Positions 25,002 to 34,048 are shown, numbered from the stretch's first letter. The stretch: 64,000 nucleotides of DNA from UBA2330 sp035443185 (GCA_035443185.1 DAORRV010000002.1:1-64000); one strand, 5' to 3'. Numbers and translations: made by a program. The notes: generated by a model not told the origin, from the letters alone.

Positions 25002-25430
25002 ATGACTATACTTATGCCGTTTCATCTTGCATTACCGGTCAAAGAACTGGGTGAAACTGCAGATTTTTATAAGAATGTTTTAAATTGTAAACAGGGAAGA
25101 AGAAGTGAGAAGTGGATGGATCTGGATTTCTTTGGTCATCAGTTGGTATTGCATATTACGAAGGATAAAAAATCAGAGGATATTGATCCAACAAATCCTG
25201 TTGATGGTCATGATGTTCCGATCCCGCATTTTGGTGTAGTATTAAATTATGATGACTGGTATGAAATGGAAAAGAAATTGAAAGAATACGGAATGAAATT
25301 TTTAATAGAACCTTATATCAGGTTCAAAGGAGAAGCCGGTGAGCAGGCGACAATGTTTTTTTATGATCCTTCCGGGAATGCAGTTGAGTTGAAGGCATTT
25401 AAGGATTTGTCGCAGCTGTTTGCGGGTTGA
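25002..25430 (+). CDS. VOC (glyoxalase/bleomycin-resistance) family protein
   Basis: The 142-residue protein has the vicinal-oxygen-chelate fold pattern: FHLALPVKELGETADFYKNVLNCKQGRRSEKWMDLDFFGHQLVLH, and in the second half HFGVVLNYDDWYEMEKKLKEYGMKF...GEQATMFFYDPSGNAVELKAF. Candidate metal ligands are the early His, the mid-chain His in PHFGV and the C-terminal Glu in VELK. Family members include glyoxalases, dioxygenases and drug-binding proteins. It starts 32 bases after the RND pump and may be the last gene of that operon. The substrate is unknown. Confidence 0.88.
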   Translation: MTILMPFHLALPVKELGETADFYKNVLNCKQGRRSEKWMDLDFFGHQLVLHITKDKKSEDIDPTNPVDGHDVPIPHFGVVLNYDDWYEMEKKLKEYGMKFLIEPYIRFKGEAGEQATMFFYDPSGNAVELKAFKDLSQLFAG

Positions 25431-25442
25431 TTTATTATGGGG

Positions 25443-25466
25443 AAAAACGGTTTAAACCGTTTTTTT
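25443..25466 (+). terminator. Palindromic terminator-like hairpin after the efflux operon
   Basis: AAAAACGG and CCGTTTTT (25443-25464) flank TTTAAA and are followed by further T residues, which together resemble a rho-independent terminator. The core AAACGGTTTAAACCGTTT is repeated as a second palindrome 15 bases on, so it also belongs to the palindrome family described in the findings. Confidence 0.6.
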
Positions 25467-25478
25467 ACTTCTGGATTA

Positions 25479-25502
25479 AATAAACGGTTTAAACCGTTTA
25501 TT
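25479..25502. repeat. 24-base perfect palindrome (AAACGG..CCGTTT family)
   Basis: The core TAAACGGTTTAAACCGTTTA (25481-25500), extended by two bases on each side, reads identically on both strands. It repeats the core of the hairpin at 25443-25464. It has no U tract on the + side. Confidence 0.85.
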
Positions 25503-25595
25503 CCATATAACTTCAATTTGACCATATTAAATTAATACTGTTTATTATCTACCTAAAAATTCATATTTTTATTTCATTATTTAATAATCCTCCTA

Positions 25596-26834
25596 ATGTC
25601 AAACAATAAAAGTATTACTGAAGAAGCTGCTGATTTTGTAAATGAACTTTTCAAGAATAAACTCCAGACCATTTACGTTTACCATAACATTACACATACC
25701 GAAGAAGTAGTTGAAGCAGCTAAAAAAATAGGAAATAAACTGAACCTCAATGATGAAGACCTTGAAATAGTTACCCTTGCTGCATGGTTCCATGATACCG
25801 GTTTTATTGAAAGGGTTAATAATCATGAAGATGTTAGTATTGATATCGCTGTAAAATTTCTTACCGAAAAAAACTACAAACAAGAAAATATTGAAATGAT
25901 AAAAGGCTGCATTAATGCTACAAGATATCCTCAGTCACCTACTAATATTCTTGAAGAAATTTTATGTGATGCTGATCTTTATCATCTTGGAAATAAAAAC
26001 TTTGATTTCAAGAATGATCTGCTCAGAATAGAATGGGAAAAATCTGAAGGTAAAATTTATTCAGATATAGAATGGATTAAAATCAATCTTGATTTCCTTA
26101 CTACTCATAAGTTTTATACAAAGCCTGCAAGAAAATCACTTACCGAAAATAAAATTGATATGCTTGTAAAGCTGCAAAAAAAACATCGAAAAAAAATTGC
26201 CGAATCAGAAGAAAATGTTAAAAGTGATCTTAAAATCGATATTGAGAAACAAAAAATAGAATCAAAAAAAGAATCCAGTTCTAAAGCAGACAGAGGCATA
26301 GAGACTATGTTTCGGAATGTCATCAGAACTCATGTGGAATTTAGTGCTATGGCAGACAACAAAGCAAATATTATGATCAGTGTTAATACTCTTATTATTG
26401 GAGGTCTTATTACTTTTCTTTTAAGAAAACTTGATACAAATCCACAACTGATTATCCCGACTTTCTCTCTTCTTTTAGTCAGTCTGACATGTATTGTATT
26501 TGGAGTCTTAGTTACTACACCAAAAAATACTGCTGGTGTTTTTTCAAAAGATGACATAGTAAACAAAAAAACTAATTTACTTTTTTTTGGAAATTTCTTC
26601 AAAATGGAACTAAAAGATTTCCAATGGGGAATGACAGAAATGATGAATGATCGCGATTTTCTATATGGAAGCATGATCAAGGATTTTTATTTCCTTGGAC
26701 AGGTGCTGGGAAAAAAGTATAAGTATTTAAGAATCTGTTATAATATTTTTATGTATGGACTCATCATATCTGTTATTGCATATGCTATTGCTTTTACTAC
26801 TATGCCAATCGAACCAATAAATTTTTTTGAATAA
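25596..26834 (+). CDS. HD-domain protein fused to a Pycsar-type transmembrane effector (PycTM/DUF5706) domain
   Basis: The 412-residue protein has an HD phosphohydrolase-like domain at about 20-170. Its metal ligands are visible as H34 (NITHTEEVV), H66-D67 (WFHDTG) and D126 (CDADLYHLG). A charged linker (about 185-230) follows. Residues about 237-405 match the PycTM domain (MFRNVIRTHVEFSAMADNKANIMISVNTLIIGG, then LLLVSLTCIVFGVLVTTPK, and a last helix near 385-403). In Pycsar defence, PycTM effectors respond to cyclic pyrimidine nucleotides and damage the membrane. The function of the HD fusion form is not established to my knowledge. It is followed directly by sixA-like and ppk1 genes, and a class III cyclase converges on that operon. 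Confidence 0.8.
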   Translation: MSNNKSITEEAADFVNELFKNKLQTIYVYHNITHTEEVVEAAKKIGNKLNLNDEDLEIVTLAAWFHDTGFIERVNNHEDVSIDIAVKFLTEKNYKQENIEMIKGCINATRYPQSPTNILEEILCDADLYHLGNKNFDFKNDLLRIEWEKSEGKIYSDIEWIKINLDFLTTHKFYTKPARKSLTENKIDMLVKLQKKHRKKIAESEENVKSDLKIDIEKQKIESKKESSSKADRGIETMFRNVIRTHVEFSAMADNKANIMISVNTLIIGGLITFLLRKLDTNPQLIIPTFSLLLVSLTCIVFGVLVTTPKNTAGVFSKDDIVNKKTNLLFFGNFFKMELKDFQWGMTEMMNDRDFLYGSMIKDFYFLGQVLGKKYKYLRICYNIFMYGLIISVIAYAIAFTTMPIEPINFFE

Positions 26835-26848
26835 TTTTTTTCACTGAC

Positions 26849-27346
26849 ATCAGAAAACTATTTTTAATAAGACATGCAAAATCAAGCTGGAAATTCCCTG
26901 AGCTTGATGATCACGACAGACCGCTGAATAAAAGAGGTAAACGCGATGCTCCGCTCATGGCAGATATTTTAAAAGAAAAAAAAATCATACCTGATTTAAT
27001 TCTTTCAAGTACAGCAGTCCGAGCTCTAAAATATGCAGAGATTTTGGCTGATAAATTAGATTACGGAAAAAAAAACATAAAAGCTTCCCGAGATTACTAT
27101 TTTGCTGATTTAAATGAGATCATCAAAATTATTAGATCTGTTTCCAATAATTATAACAACGTTTTTTTCATTGGGCATAATCCTGAAATTACTTATCTTG
27201 CAAATTTTCTTTCAGGAAAGGATGTAAATAATATTCCTACGTCTGGTGTATTTGGATTGAAATATGATATAAATGACTGGTCAGAACTTGATGAAAATAA
27301 CGGTAAATTTAATCTGTTTTATTACCCTAAACTATTTCTTAAATAA
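26849..27346 (+). CDS. SixA-type phosphohistidine phosphatase (histidine phosphatase superfamily)
   Basis: The reading frame encodes KLFLIRHAKSSW, DRPLNKRGKRDAPLMADIL, LSSTAVRALKYAEIL and FFIGHNPEITYLANFLSG, which are the RHG catalytic core, the arginine loop and the second catalytic His of SixA. SixA removes phosphate from phosphohistidine on signalling or PTS proteins. The first ATG (26957) lies after the catalytic RHA motif and would give a dead protein. The frame is open only from 26831, with no ATG, GTG or TTG before the motif. I therefore place the start at the ATC at 26849, which gives the usual 165 residues. An ATT at 26834, overlapping the upstream stop codon, is the alternative. A sequencing error is also possible. 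The gene lies between the HD-PycTM gene and ppk1. Confidence 0.75.
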   Translation: MRKLFLIRHAKSSWKFPELDDHDRPLNKRGKRDAPLMADILKEKKIIPDLILSSTAVRALKYAEILADKLDYGKKNIKASRDYYFADLNEIIKIIRSVSNNYNNVFFIGHNPEITYLANFLSGKDVNNIPTSGVFGLKYDINDWSELDENNGKFNLFYYPKLFLK

Positions 27347-27352
27347 CAAAAA

Positions 27353-29416
27353 ATGAAATATTTCAACAGAGATCTGAGCTGGTTATCCTTTAATGAAAGG
27401 GTCCTGCAGGAAGCTGAAGATGTTAATGTTCCGTTATTTGAAAGAATTAAATTTTTAGGAATTTTCTCCTCAAACCTTGAAGAGTTTTTCAGAGTAAGAA
27501 TCTCTGGTCTCAGATACCTTACCAAATTAAAAAAGAAAAATATCAAGGAATCCGGATTTGATCTTCATGTTTTGACCAAACAGCTAATGCTGAAAATTGA
27601 TGAACTGCAAAATAGATTTGGTAATGTATTTCGAAATGAACTTCTTCCATCACTTGCTGCCGAAAATTTTTTTATTAAGGATGAAAATTCTGTTTCAGAA
27701 TCTGACTTAAATTTTTTAAATGATTTATTTGCGGAAAAGATTAATCCATATCTGACTCCGATGATCCTTGTAAAAAAAAAGATTAAACCTTTTTTAAAAA
27801 CCGGGCAGCTATACTTATCAATAAAACTTTCTTCAAAGGGAAGCATTAACTCCAAAGGAAAAAATAAAAATTTCAAATATGCATTACTGGAAATACCCTC
27901 TGATAGAATGGAAAGATTTATTAAGTTACCATCAGAAAAAGACAAATACGAATATATTTTTCTCGATGATATAATAAAAATTTTTATAAAAGATATTTTC
28001 GAAGGGTATCATATTGAAGAAGTTCGTTCGATTAAACTTACAAGAGATGCTGAGCTATACATTGAAGATGAGTTCACCGGAAATCTTCTTGATAAAATAA
28101 AAAAGAATTTAGGTAAAAGAATTACCGGGCTCCCCAGCCGCTTTTTATATGACAGTAATATGTCTAAACCCATGCTCAAATTCCTTTCTGAATCTCTTGA
28201 TATTGATAAAGAAGATCTTGTCAAGGGAGCTAAATACCATAATTTTCAGGACTTCCTTGGATTTCCTTTTCCTGATATCAGACATTGTGTTTATCAACAT
28301 AAAGAAGAACTAAAGACTAAATATATTTATAAATCTAAAAATATCTTTCAGACCATTTCAGAAAAAGATCAGATACTTCATTTTCCTTATGAATCTTTTT
28401 CTCCTGTTACAGATTTTATCAGTGCTGCCGCAGATGACAAAACAGTTGATAATATTAAAATAACTTTATACAGAGTTGCAAAAAATTCCTCAATTGTAAA
28501 CTCTTTATTGAATGCGCTTAAAAATGGTAAACGCGTTACAGTCTTCATTGAAATTAAAGCAAGGTTTGATGAAGAACTGAATATCGTTTATGCAGGTGAG
28601 CTTCAAAAAGCCGGAGCACATGTTCTTTATAGTATACCTGGTATAAAGGTCCATGCAAAACTTGCTATGGTTACCAGAATTGAAAATGAAGTACCAGTAA
28701 ATTATTGTTACCTTGCTACAGGTAATTTCAATGAAAAAACTTCACGAATTTATTGTGATACTGGTTTATTTACATCTTCGAAAAATATTACTGAAGAAGT
28801 CTCCAAAATTTTTGATTTCTTAGAAGGCAAAATCATTGATACTGAATTCAAAAATTTGCTGGTAGGGCAATTTAATATGAAAGATGAGTTTTTGAAATTA
28901 ATTGATTCTGAAATTAAGAATGCAGATAAAGGGAAAGAAGCTTCAGTAATATTAAAGCTCAATAGTCTGGAAGACCGAAAAATGATAGATAAATTGTATG
29001 AAGCTTCAAAAGCAGGTGTAAAAATTTTCATACTTGTCAGAGGTATATGTTGTCTTATCCCGGGAGTAAAAAAGCAAAGTTCAAATATAAGAATTATCAG
29101 CATTGTAGACAAATATCTTGAACACAGCCGTGTATTCATTTTTCATAATGGAGGAGATAAAAAAGTTTATATTTCTTCAGCAGACTGGATGAAAAGAAAT
29201 CTCAATAGAAGAATTGAGACAGCAATTCCTGTTTATGATGAAGATCTGAAAATGGAATTAATTGATATATTAGACATTCAAATAAGAGATAATTTAAAAG
29301 CCAGAATAATTGACAAAGATCAGAAAAACGAATATATAAATTCCGGGTCAAATAATAATTACAGAGCTCAATCTGATATTTACACTTATCTATCAGAAAA
29401 ATTCTACACTGAATAA
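27353..29416 (+). CDS. ppk1: Polyphosphate kinase 1
   Basis: PPK1 makes inorganic polyphosphate from ATP through a phosphohistidine intermediate. The 687-residue protein begins with FNRDLSWLSFNERVLQEA and LFERIKFLGIFSSNLEEFF (N-terminal and head domains). The catalytic half includes KITLYRVAKNSSIVNSLLNALKNGKRVTVFIEIKARFDEE, the autophosphorylated His in GIKVHAKLAMV, the second PLD-like motif YLEHSRVFIFHNGG, and the usual YISSADWMKRNLNRRIE near the end. It starts 6 bases after the sixA-like gene, so the HD-PycTM, sixA and ppk1 genes look like one operon. Its 3' end overlaps that of the convergent cyclase gene by 24 bases. Confidence 0.95.
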   Translation: MKYFNRDLSWLSFNERVLQEAEDVNVPLFERIKFLGIFSSNLEEFFRVRISGLRYLTKLKKKNIKESGFDLHVLTKQLMLKIDELQNRFGNVFRNELLPSLAAENFFIKDENSVSESDLNFLNDLFAEKINPYLTPMILVKKKIKPFLKTGQLYLSIKLSSKGSINSKGKNKNFKYALLEIPSDRMERFIKLPSEKDKYEYIFLDDIIKIFIKDIFEGYHIEEVRSIKLTRDAELYIEDEFTGNLLDKIKKNLGKRITGLPSRFLYDSNMSKPMLKFLSESLDIDKEDLVKGAKYHNFQDFLGFPFPDIRHCVYQHKEELKTKYIYKSKNIFQTISEKDQILHFPYESFSPVTDFISAAADDKTVDNIKITLYRVAKNSSIVNSLLNALKNGKRVTVFIEIKARFDEELNIVYAGELQKAGAHVLYSIPGIKVHAKLAMVTRIENEVPVNYCYLATGNFNEKTSRIYCDTGLFTSSKNITEEVSKIFDFLEGKIIDTEFKNLLVGQFNMKDEFLKLIDSEIKNADKGKEASVILKLNSLEDRKMIDKLYEASKAGVKIFILVRGICCLIPGVKKQSSNIRIISIVDKYLEHSRVFIFHNGGDKKVYISSADWMKRNLNRRIETAIPVYDEDLKMELIDILDIQIRDNLKARIIDKDQKNEYINSGSNNNYRAQSDIYTYLSEKFYTE

Positions 29417-30445
29417 TTCCAGTTCAATTTCCTTCCCTTTTAGTTTATACTTTCCAATATTTTCTATTCTCATATTGCTTTCTTTATTTAACTTTCTTTG
29501 AACTTCCTTTGATATTAGTATATCTTTATCTAAAGTTTTAGAAAATGCCTGAATCCTGGATGCCGTATTAAGAACATCACCGTGAAAAACGATCTCTTTT
29601 TTCGAATCACCAATCTCACCGGTTACAACTTCTCCGTAATGAACACCTGCTTTGAATTCAGGTATATATCCAAATCTATTTATATAATTTTTGGATAATC
29701 TGCTTATAATATTTTTCATTTCAAGAAAGCAATTCACACAAGAATTTTTTTCAAATCCAGTATTGTCAATCCAGCTGACAATGACTTCATCACCAACATA
29801 CTGATAAATTTCACCTTTGAATTTAACTATGGCTTCATCAATATCAAAAAAAAAGTTATTTATAAAGTTATGATATTTTACCGGTCCGAGTTTTTCGGCT
29901 ATAGTGGTTGATGAAGTGAGATCCAAAAACATAAATGTTCTGAATTCTATTCTTGGCTTGTGATACTTTCCTGTAATATAATTTAAAAGAACTTTTTTAC
30001 CGAGCAGAGAATTTATCTGCATAAAAAAATTAATAACAAAACTGGCTGCAATAGCAAAAAAGAATATGTTTTTGAAATCACCGGTTAAAATAAATTTTCT
30101 AAAATCTTCACTTTTAATTGTGTTTAAAAGAGATTCATCATTGAGACTACTTTCATGAACAACCCATACAGTTAAAACAGAAAACGAAATATTAAAAATG
30201 TAAAAAATTGTTCTAATAAAAAGTGTTACGGAAAATTTCAGTTTGTTAAAATTATTTTTAAACACAAAATTCTCAATTAGAGAACTTACAAATGTGATCA
30301 TAAAACCGATCAATAATCCTTTAAGCAGAGTAACCGGATTCAAACCAAATGTAATGGCTGTAAATACCGGAGCAACAATAACACCTGAAAGAGTTACAAT
30401 GAATACTGATCTTAACTTTTCTTTATTTTTTAGAATAAAATTCAT
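29393..30445 (-). CDS. Membrane-bound class III nucleotide cyclase
   Basis: The 350-residue protein has about five hydrophobic helices (12-150) followed by a class III cyclase domain (about 168-345). Metal-binding Asp175 (FMFLDLTSST) and Asp219 (QYVGDEV) and transition-state Asn293 and Arg297 (GDVLNTASRIQ) are present, so it should be active. The two positions that usually select adenine (Lys and Asp/Thr) are Gln215 and Val286 here, so the base specificity is open. Similar proteins are common in Bacteroidota and are annotated as adenylate/guanylate cyclases. It is convergent with the PycTM/ppk1 operon, and its stop lies inside the end of ppk1. It is the last of three minus-strand genes with short gaps. 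Confidence 0.88.
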   Translation of the reverse strand: MNFILKNKEKLRSVFIVTLSGVIVAPVFTAITFGLNPVTLLKGLLIGFMITFVSSLIENFVFKNNFNKLKFSVTLFIRTIFYIFNISFSVLTVWVVHESSLNDESLLNTIKSEDFRKFILTGDFKNIFFFAIAASFVINFFMQINSLLGKKVLLNYITGKYHKPRIEFRTFMFLDLTSSTTIAEKLGPVKYHNFINNFFFDIDEAIVKFKGEIYQYVGDEVIVSWIDNTGFEKNSCVNCFLEMKNIISRLSKNYINRFGYIPEFKAGVHYGEVVTGEIGDSKKEIVFHGDVLNTASRIQAFSKTLDKDILISKEVQRKLNKESNMRIENIGKYKLKGKEIELELFSVEFF

Positions 30446-30523
30446 AACTATATTTACAAAAATCTCAGACGTTATTATTTATTATAACTTAAATGATTTT
30501 TTTGATTTTTATTTCAAATAAAA

Positions 30524-33061
30524 CTATAATGTAAATGCTGATCCCAGATAAAATTTGAAACCTTCATCTGATTGAGCTACTGTAATTCCAAAATTTGCTA
30601 ACTTATTTATGTATGATATCCAGACAGAACCTCCATATGAATTATGCCAAGTCTTTGATTTTTCTCCCTGTAAGTAAACCCTTCCGGTACCGCCAAATAC
30701 TGAAATTCCTAAAATTCCCGGCACAAGAATATTCAGCGGCAATAATCTGATTCTCAATTCTGACTGTGCCATTATTAAACCGTTACCTGCAAATCTCTCT
30801 CTTGCAAATCCAAGAAGTGAACCTTCTCCACCTAGAAATAATGATTCATTAAATGGAAATGTCCCCCATATTTTTCCGCCTGCAGCCTGCATGACTAAAG
30901 TAGCACCCATAAGTGTATCAGTAGATAAATATCCTCTTATATCAAATTCAGCTTTTCCGAATTCATAACTATTACTAAATATTTGCGGATAATATTTACC
31001 ATTTAATCTTGAATAAATTCCAGTGTTTGTTTCAATCTGAGAATTTCTGCTGTCAAATCTCATTCCTAAATTCATTCCACCAAATTTCATACTTCCAATG
31101 CCATATGTATTTGGATTCTGCCCCAGTAAAGTATTAGGATCGTATATTACGTCAGAATAACTGTATGACAAGCCTGATTCCATAAAAGCATTTTTACCTA
31201 AATAATAATCCACTCCTATTCCTGATTCAAGATATTCCTGTTTCACATTATAATATCCTGAATTTTCGAGATCCTTATTAAAAGTTGTTTCATTACCCAT
31301 TCCAAAAAATTTCGTTACAAATAATTCTGACTGAGTAAAATCTACAATTACATTTTGATTTCTAATTATGTTATAAAAATTTCCGTCAAAATCAAAATTA
31401 AATTTACCGTATTTAAAAGAGTAACTTGAAAAAAGTGACATCTTAAATGCATATGGCTTAAAATTGTATCCGTATTTATATAAGATAGGTCCACCTCCAA
31501 GAACAAGTCCGTCATCTGTATTATAATCAAACACCGGTCCAAATCTCCAGTCATATCCACGGTCTTCATTTTCCGGTTCATTTCTTTCAGTCAGATCATC
31601 CTTCGGTCTTATATCTTTTCGTTCATATATCCTTCTGTCTTTTAAATTTAAAATCTCTATTTCACCTTCGCTTTTGATTAAGTTAATATCAATTCCTACT
31701 GAATAATTACCTTTTACATCCACAATATCCTTTCCATTGTTAAGATAAATTCTTATCTCCTTCGTGTCATCATCATTAAAATTTCTTTTAAAAAATGGAT
31801 CACCTTTTATCTCACCGGTTTCTTTATCAGTTTCATATATTCTCAGTTCAAGTTCGTTTTCACTAAAATAATTTACTGCAACAAATTCATTTTTATCACT
31901 GCCATATACATCTACAATTTCATTTATTAAATTGTAGTATTCATCTGATGCTGATTTCAGTTTATTCCTTCTGGATCTTATCAGTCTTTCAAGTTTTTTT
32001 CCACCTAAGCCATACCATTCTTTCGGCATCTTTTTTACAGCATATGTTATAACTGAATCTGTAAGCTGCTGCTGAATATATTTTACAAGTGAATCATAAT
32101 CACTTTTCGGAACCGGCGGCAAAAACTTCCTGTCAATATATCTGCCGTTAAATGTCAGATCATAAATTTTTGGATAATCTTCACTGTATCCTTCGATCTG
32201 TGTAATTGATTCACCAACTAGAAATGGTATCAAGCCGTCATATAAACTGAATGCCTGATCTCTGTCACGTGGGATAGGTTTATAAACTGTCCTACCTTTT
32301 TCTTTATAGCCTGCCCACTTCCACTGATCTGAATGCCTGTCCCAGTCTCCAATCAGAAGATCTATCAGTCTTGCTTTCAGATATTCAATATTATCAACCT
32401 GATTATCATTATTATCTTCGAGCTTTTTATAAAGTTTGTCTGTACTTATAATTTTATCCGCATTGCCAAATCCTTTTTCGTCAGGATTATTTTCATCATC
32501 AGAACCTTCAGGATTTAATTCAATTGTACCAAGCATACCACCGAACTCTTTTCTGTACTTTCCTAATCTCTTATCATTTGGTAAAACTATTACAAACGGC
32601 TCTGCATTTAGAATTCCGACTGCATTCATTATTGGAGAAACTATGACAGCTGAAAAAGGATGTGATGTGCTTATCTGATCTTTTACCATATCTGCAAATA
32701 CCGAATTCTGATACTCTTCAGGAAGTATCCTGCTTGGATCTTTATTCATAGAACGAAATTTATATTCCAGACTATCATTACCTTTGAATCTCAATGATTT
32801 AGTCTGAAGACCTCCGCCTTTTTTAATAGGTGTTAATCCCCCACCGTACTTTTCCAGATTAATTATATCTACTGAAAATGGAGTTTTCCAGAGATCTCTC
32901 CAGTGTGCGCCGAATATTATTTCTTTTAATCCCGAAATATCATACTCTTTACCGGCTGTGACTTTAGCGGTTCCTGAAAATATATCTGAACTGTCATTTT
33001 GTGAGAATGAATAACAGCAGAATATAGAGTTAAAGGCTATTACTATTATTACTGTTCTCAA
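30524..33061 (-). CDS. Outer-membrane BamA/TamA-like barrel with kinase-like N-terminal domain
   Basis: This 845-residue protein has a signal peptide (VIIVIAFNSIFCCYSFS). Its C-terminal 330 residues form a surface-antigen/BamA-type beta-barrel (RRFGPVFDYNTDDGLVLGGG equivalents; LFLGGEGSLLGFARERFAG; GISVFGGTGRVY; final residues LYLGSAFTL with aromatic/hydrophobic end). Residues about 40-400 recall an atypical kinase fold: SLRFKGNDSLEYKFRSMNKDP (nucleotide-binding strand), LIGDWDRHSDQWKW (238-243 GDWDRH, catalytic-loop-like) and IPRDRDQAF (265-271, metal-binding-like). This pairing is known in Bacteroidota barrel proteins, but activity has not been shown to my knowledge. It lies between the SdiA-regulated lipoprotein and the cyclase gene. 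Confidence 0.75.
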   Translation of the reverse strand: MRTVIIVIAFNSIFCCYSFSQNDSSDIFSGTAKVTAGKEYDISGLKEIIFGAHWRDLWKTPFSVDIINLEKYGGGLTPIKKGGGLQTKSLRFKGNDSLEYKFRSMNKDPSRILPEEYQNSVFADMVKDQISTSHPFSAVIVSPIMNAVGILNAEPFVIVLPNDKRLGKYRKEFGGMLGTIELNPEGSDDENNPDEKGFGNADKIISTDKLYKKLEDNNDNQVDNIEYLKARLIDLLIGDWDRHSDQWKWAGYKEKGRTVYKPIPRDRDQAFSLYDGLIPFLVGESITQIEGYSEDYPKIYDLTFNGRYIDRKFLPPVPKSDYDSLVKYIQQQLTDSVITYAVKKMPKEWYGLGGKKLERLIRSRRNKLKSASDEYYNLINEIVDVYGSDKNEFVAVNYFSENELELRIYETDKETGEIKGDPFFKRNFNDDDTKEIRIYLNNGKDIVDVKGNYSVGIDINLIKSEGEIEILNLKDRRIYERKDIRPKDDLTERNEPENEDRGYDWRFGPVFDYNTDDGLVLGGGPILYKYGYNFKPYAFKMSLFSSYSFKYGKFNFDFDGNFYNIIRNQNVIVDFTQSELFVTKFFGMGNETTFNKDLENSGYYNVKQEYLESGIGVDYYLGKNAFMESGLSYSYSDVIYDPNTLLGQNPNTYGIGSMKFGGMNLGMRFDSRNSQIETNTGIYSRLNGKYYPQIFSNSYEFGKAEFDIRGYLSTDTLMGATLVMQAAGGKIWGTFPFNESLFLGGEGSLLGFARERFAGNGLIMAQSELRIRLLPLNILVPGILGISVFGGTGRVYLQGEKSKTWHNSYGGSVWISYINKLANFGITVAQSDEGFKFYLGSAFTL

Positions 33062-33152
33062 TAAAAATTTTTAAATTTAGTGGATTGAAAAAATTAAATA
33101 CATAATTACATTTTCAGACATTAATTTAAGTTCATATTGACTGAGCATGTAT

Positions 33153-34037
33153 TTACTTTTTTATGAACGGATAAATTACGATACTGCCGCTACCGGATTT
33201 CCCTTCACTGCTGATCAGAAGTTCGTTGTCTTTTGAAAAAGCTATTCCTTCAGGCTGAGGGTGGATCTTATCTTTCAATGGGTGTCTGTCAATTATTTCA
33301 CCTTCTTTTGTGATCTCAATTATTTCACTTCCGTTAGCAGCAATTATAAAAAAAGAACCTGTCAATGGATTCCGCTCAATTCCTGAAGGATTAAAATGAT
33401 TATTAACTTCTGAAATTGGAATTACAAATCTTGGATTTGGATCAAGTTTTTTTTCGCTTAGTGAAAATGAATAAACTGCCTTTTCATTTTTTTCGCCTGT
33501 ACCTGAACTTCCTTTACAGGCAATCAATAGTGAATTGGTTTCAGGATCATAACATAAGCCTTCTGCATCAGATGACTTACTGAGTTCAGTCTCATACAAT
33601 TTATATTCTGAATATTCTTGATCTCCTGCTTCTTTGAATTCATATAAATCTCCATTACTCTCAAGTAAATAAAAATAGCCGTCAACAAATACAATATCCT
33701 CAAAGTCTTTTTTTAAAACGGAGTTTCCAATAGCAAATTTTTTGATTACACCACCGTTAGATACATCTATCTGATATATCACTCCAGATTCATCCTGCAT
33801 ACCAAACAATCTGTAATCAGGAGTAAACGTTATTCCTGAAAGTTCTACCAACTCTCTCGGGACATTAATTTTCAAAGGATCTTTTGAATCAAGATCATAG
33901 TGTGATAAACCGGATGTGTCATTCTTTATTTCTGCTTCCTGTTTACCTTTGGGGTTTTTAATACTTTTAGTTTCATCTTTTTTACTACATGATATTAAAA
34001 GAAAGAATAGTGGTATTAAAAATAATTTAATATTCAT
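33153..34037 (-). CDS. SdiA-regulated/YjiK-like lipoprotein
   Basis: The 294-residue protein has a lipoprotein signal ending LLISC (Cys17) and a six-bladed propeller-like body: PRELVELSGITFTPDYRLFGMQDESGVIYQID, FEDIVFVDGYFYLLESNGDLYEF, SDAEGLCYDPETNSLLIACKG, NPSGIERNPLTGSFFIIAANGSEIIEI and HPQPEGIAFSKDNELLISSEG. This matches the SdiA-regulated family, often described as esterase-like or phytase-like propellers of unknown substrate. The acidic patches (DxED, SDAEG, PEG) may bind calcium. An octamer repeat lies directly upstream, in the likely 5' leader. Confidence 0.85.
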   Translation of the reverse strand: MNIKLFLIPLFFLLISCSKKDETKSIKNPKGKQEAEIKNDTSGLSHYDLDSKDPLKINVPRELVELSGITFTPDYRLFGMQDESGVIYQIDVSNGGVIKKFAIGNSVLKKDFEDIVFVDGYFYLLESNGDLYEFKEAGDQEYSEYKLYETELSKSSDAEGLCYDPETNSLLIACKGSSGTGEKNEKAVYSFSLSEKKLDPNPRFVIPISEVNNHFNPSGIERNPLTGSFFIIAANGSEIIEITKEGEIIDRHPLKDKIHPQPEGIAFSKDNELLISSEGKSGSGSIVIYPFIKK

Positions 34038-34048
34038 TTTGAAATCTT

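Noticed and set aside
26957..27346. SixA starting at the first ATG
   Set aside because: That start would remove the catalytic RHG motif, which is clearly encoded just upstream in the same frame.
25596..30445. Calling the block a complete Pycsar defence system
   Set aside because: The cyclase is convergent and of a common membrane type, the effector domain is fused to HD, and PPK1 and SixA are housekeeping enzymes, so only a possible relation is reported.
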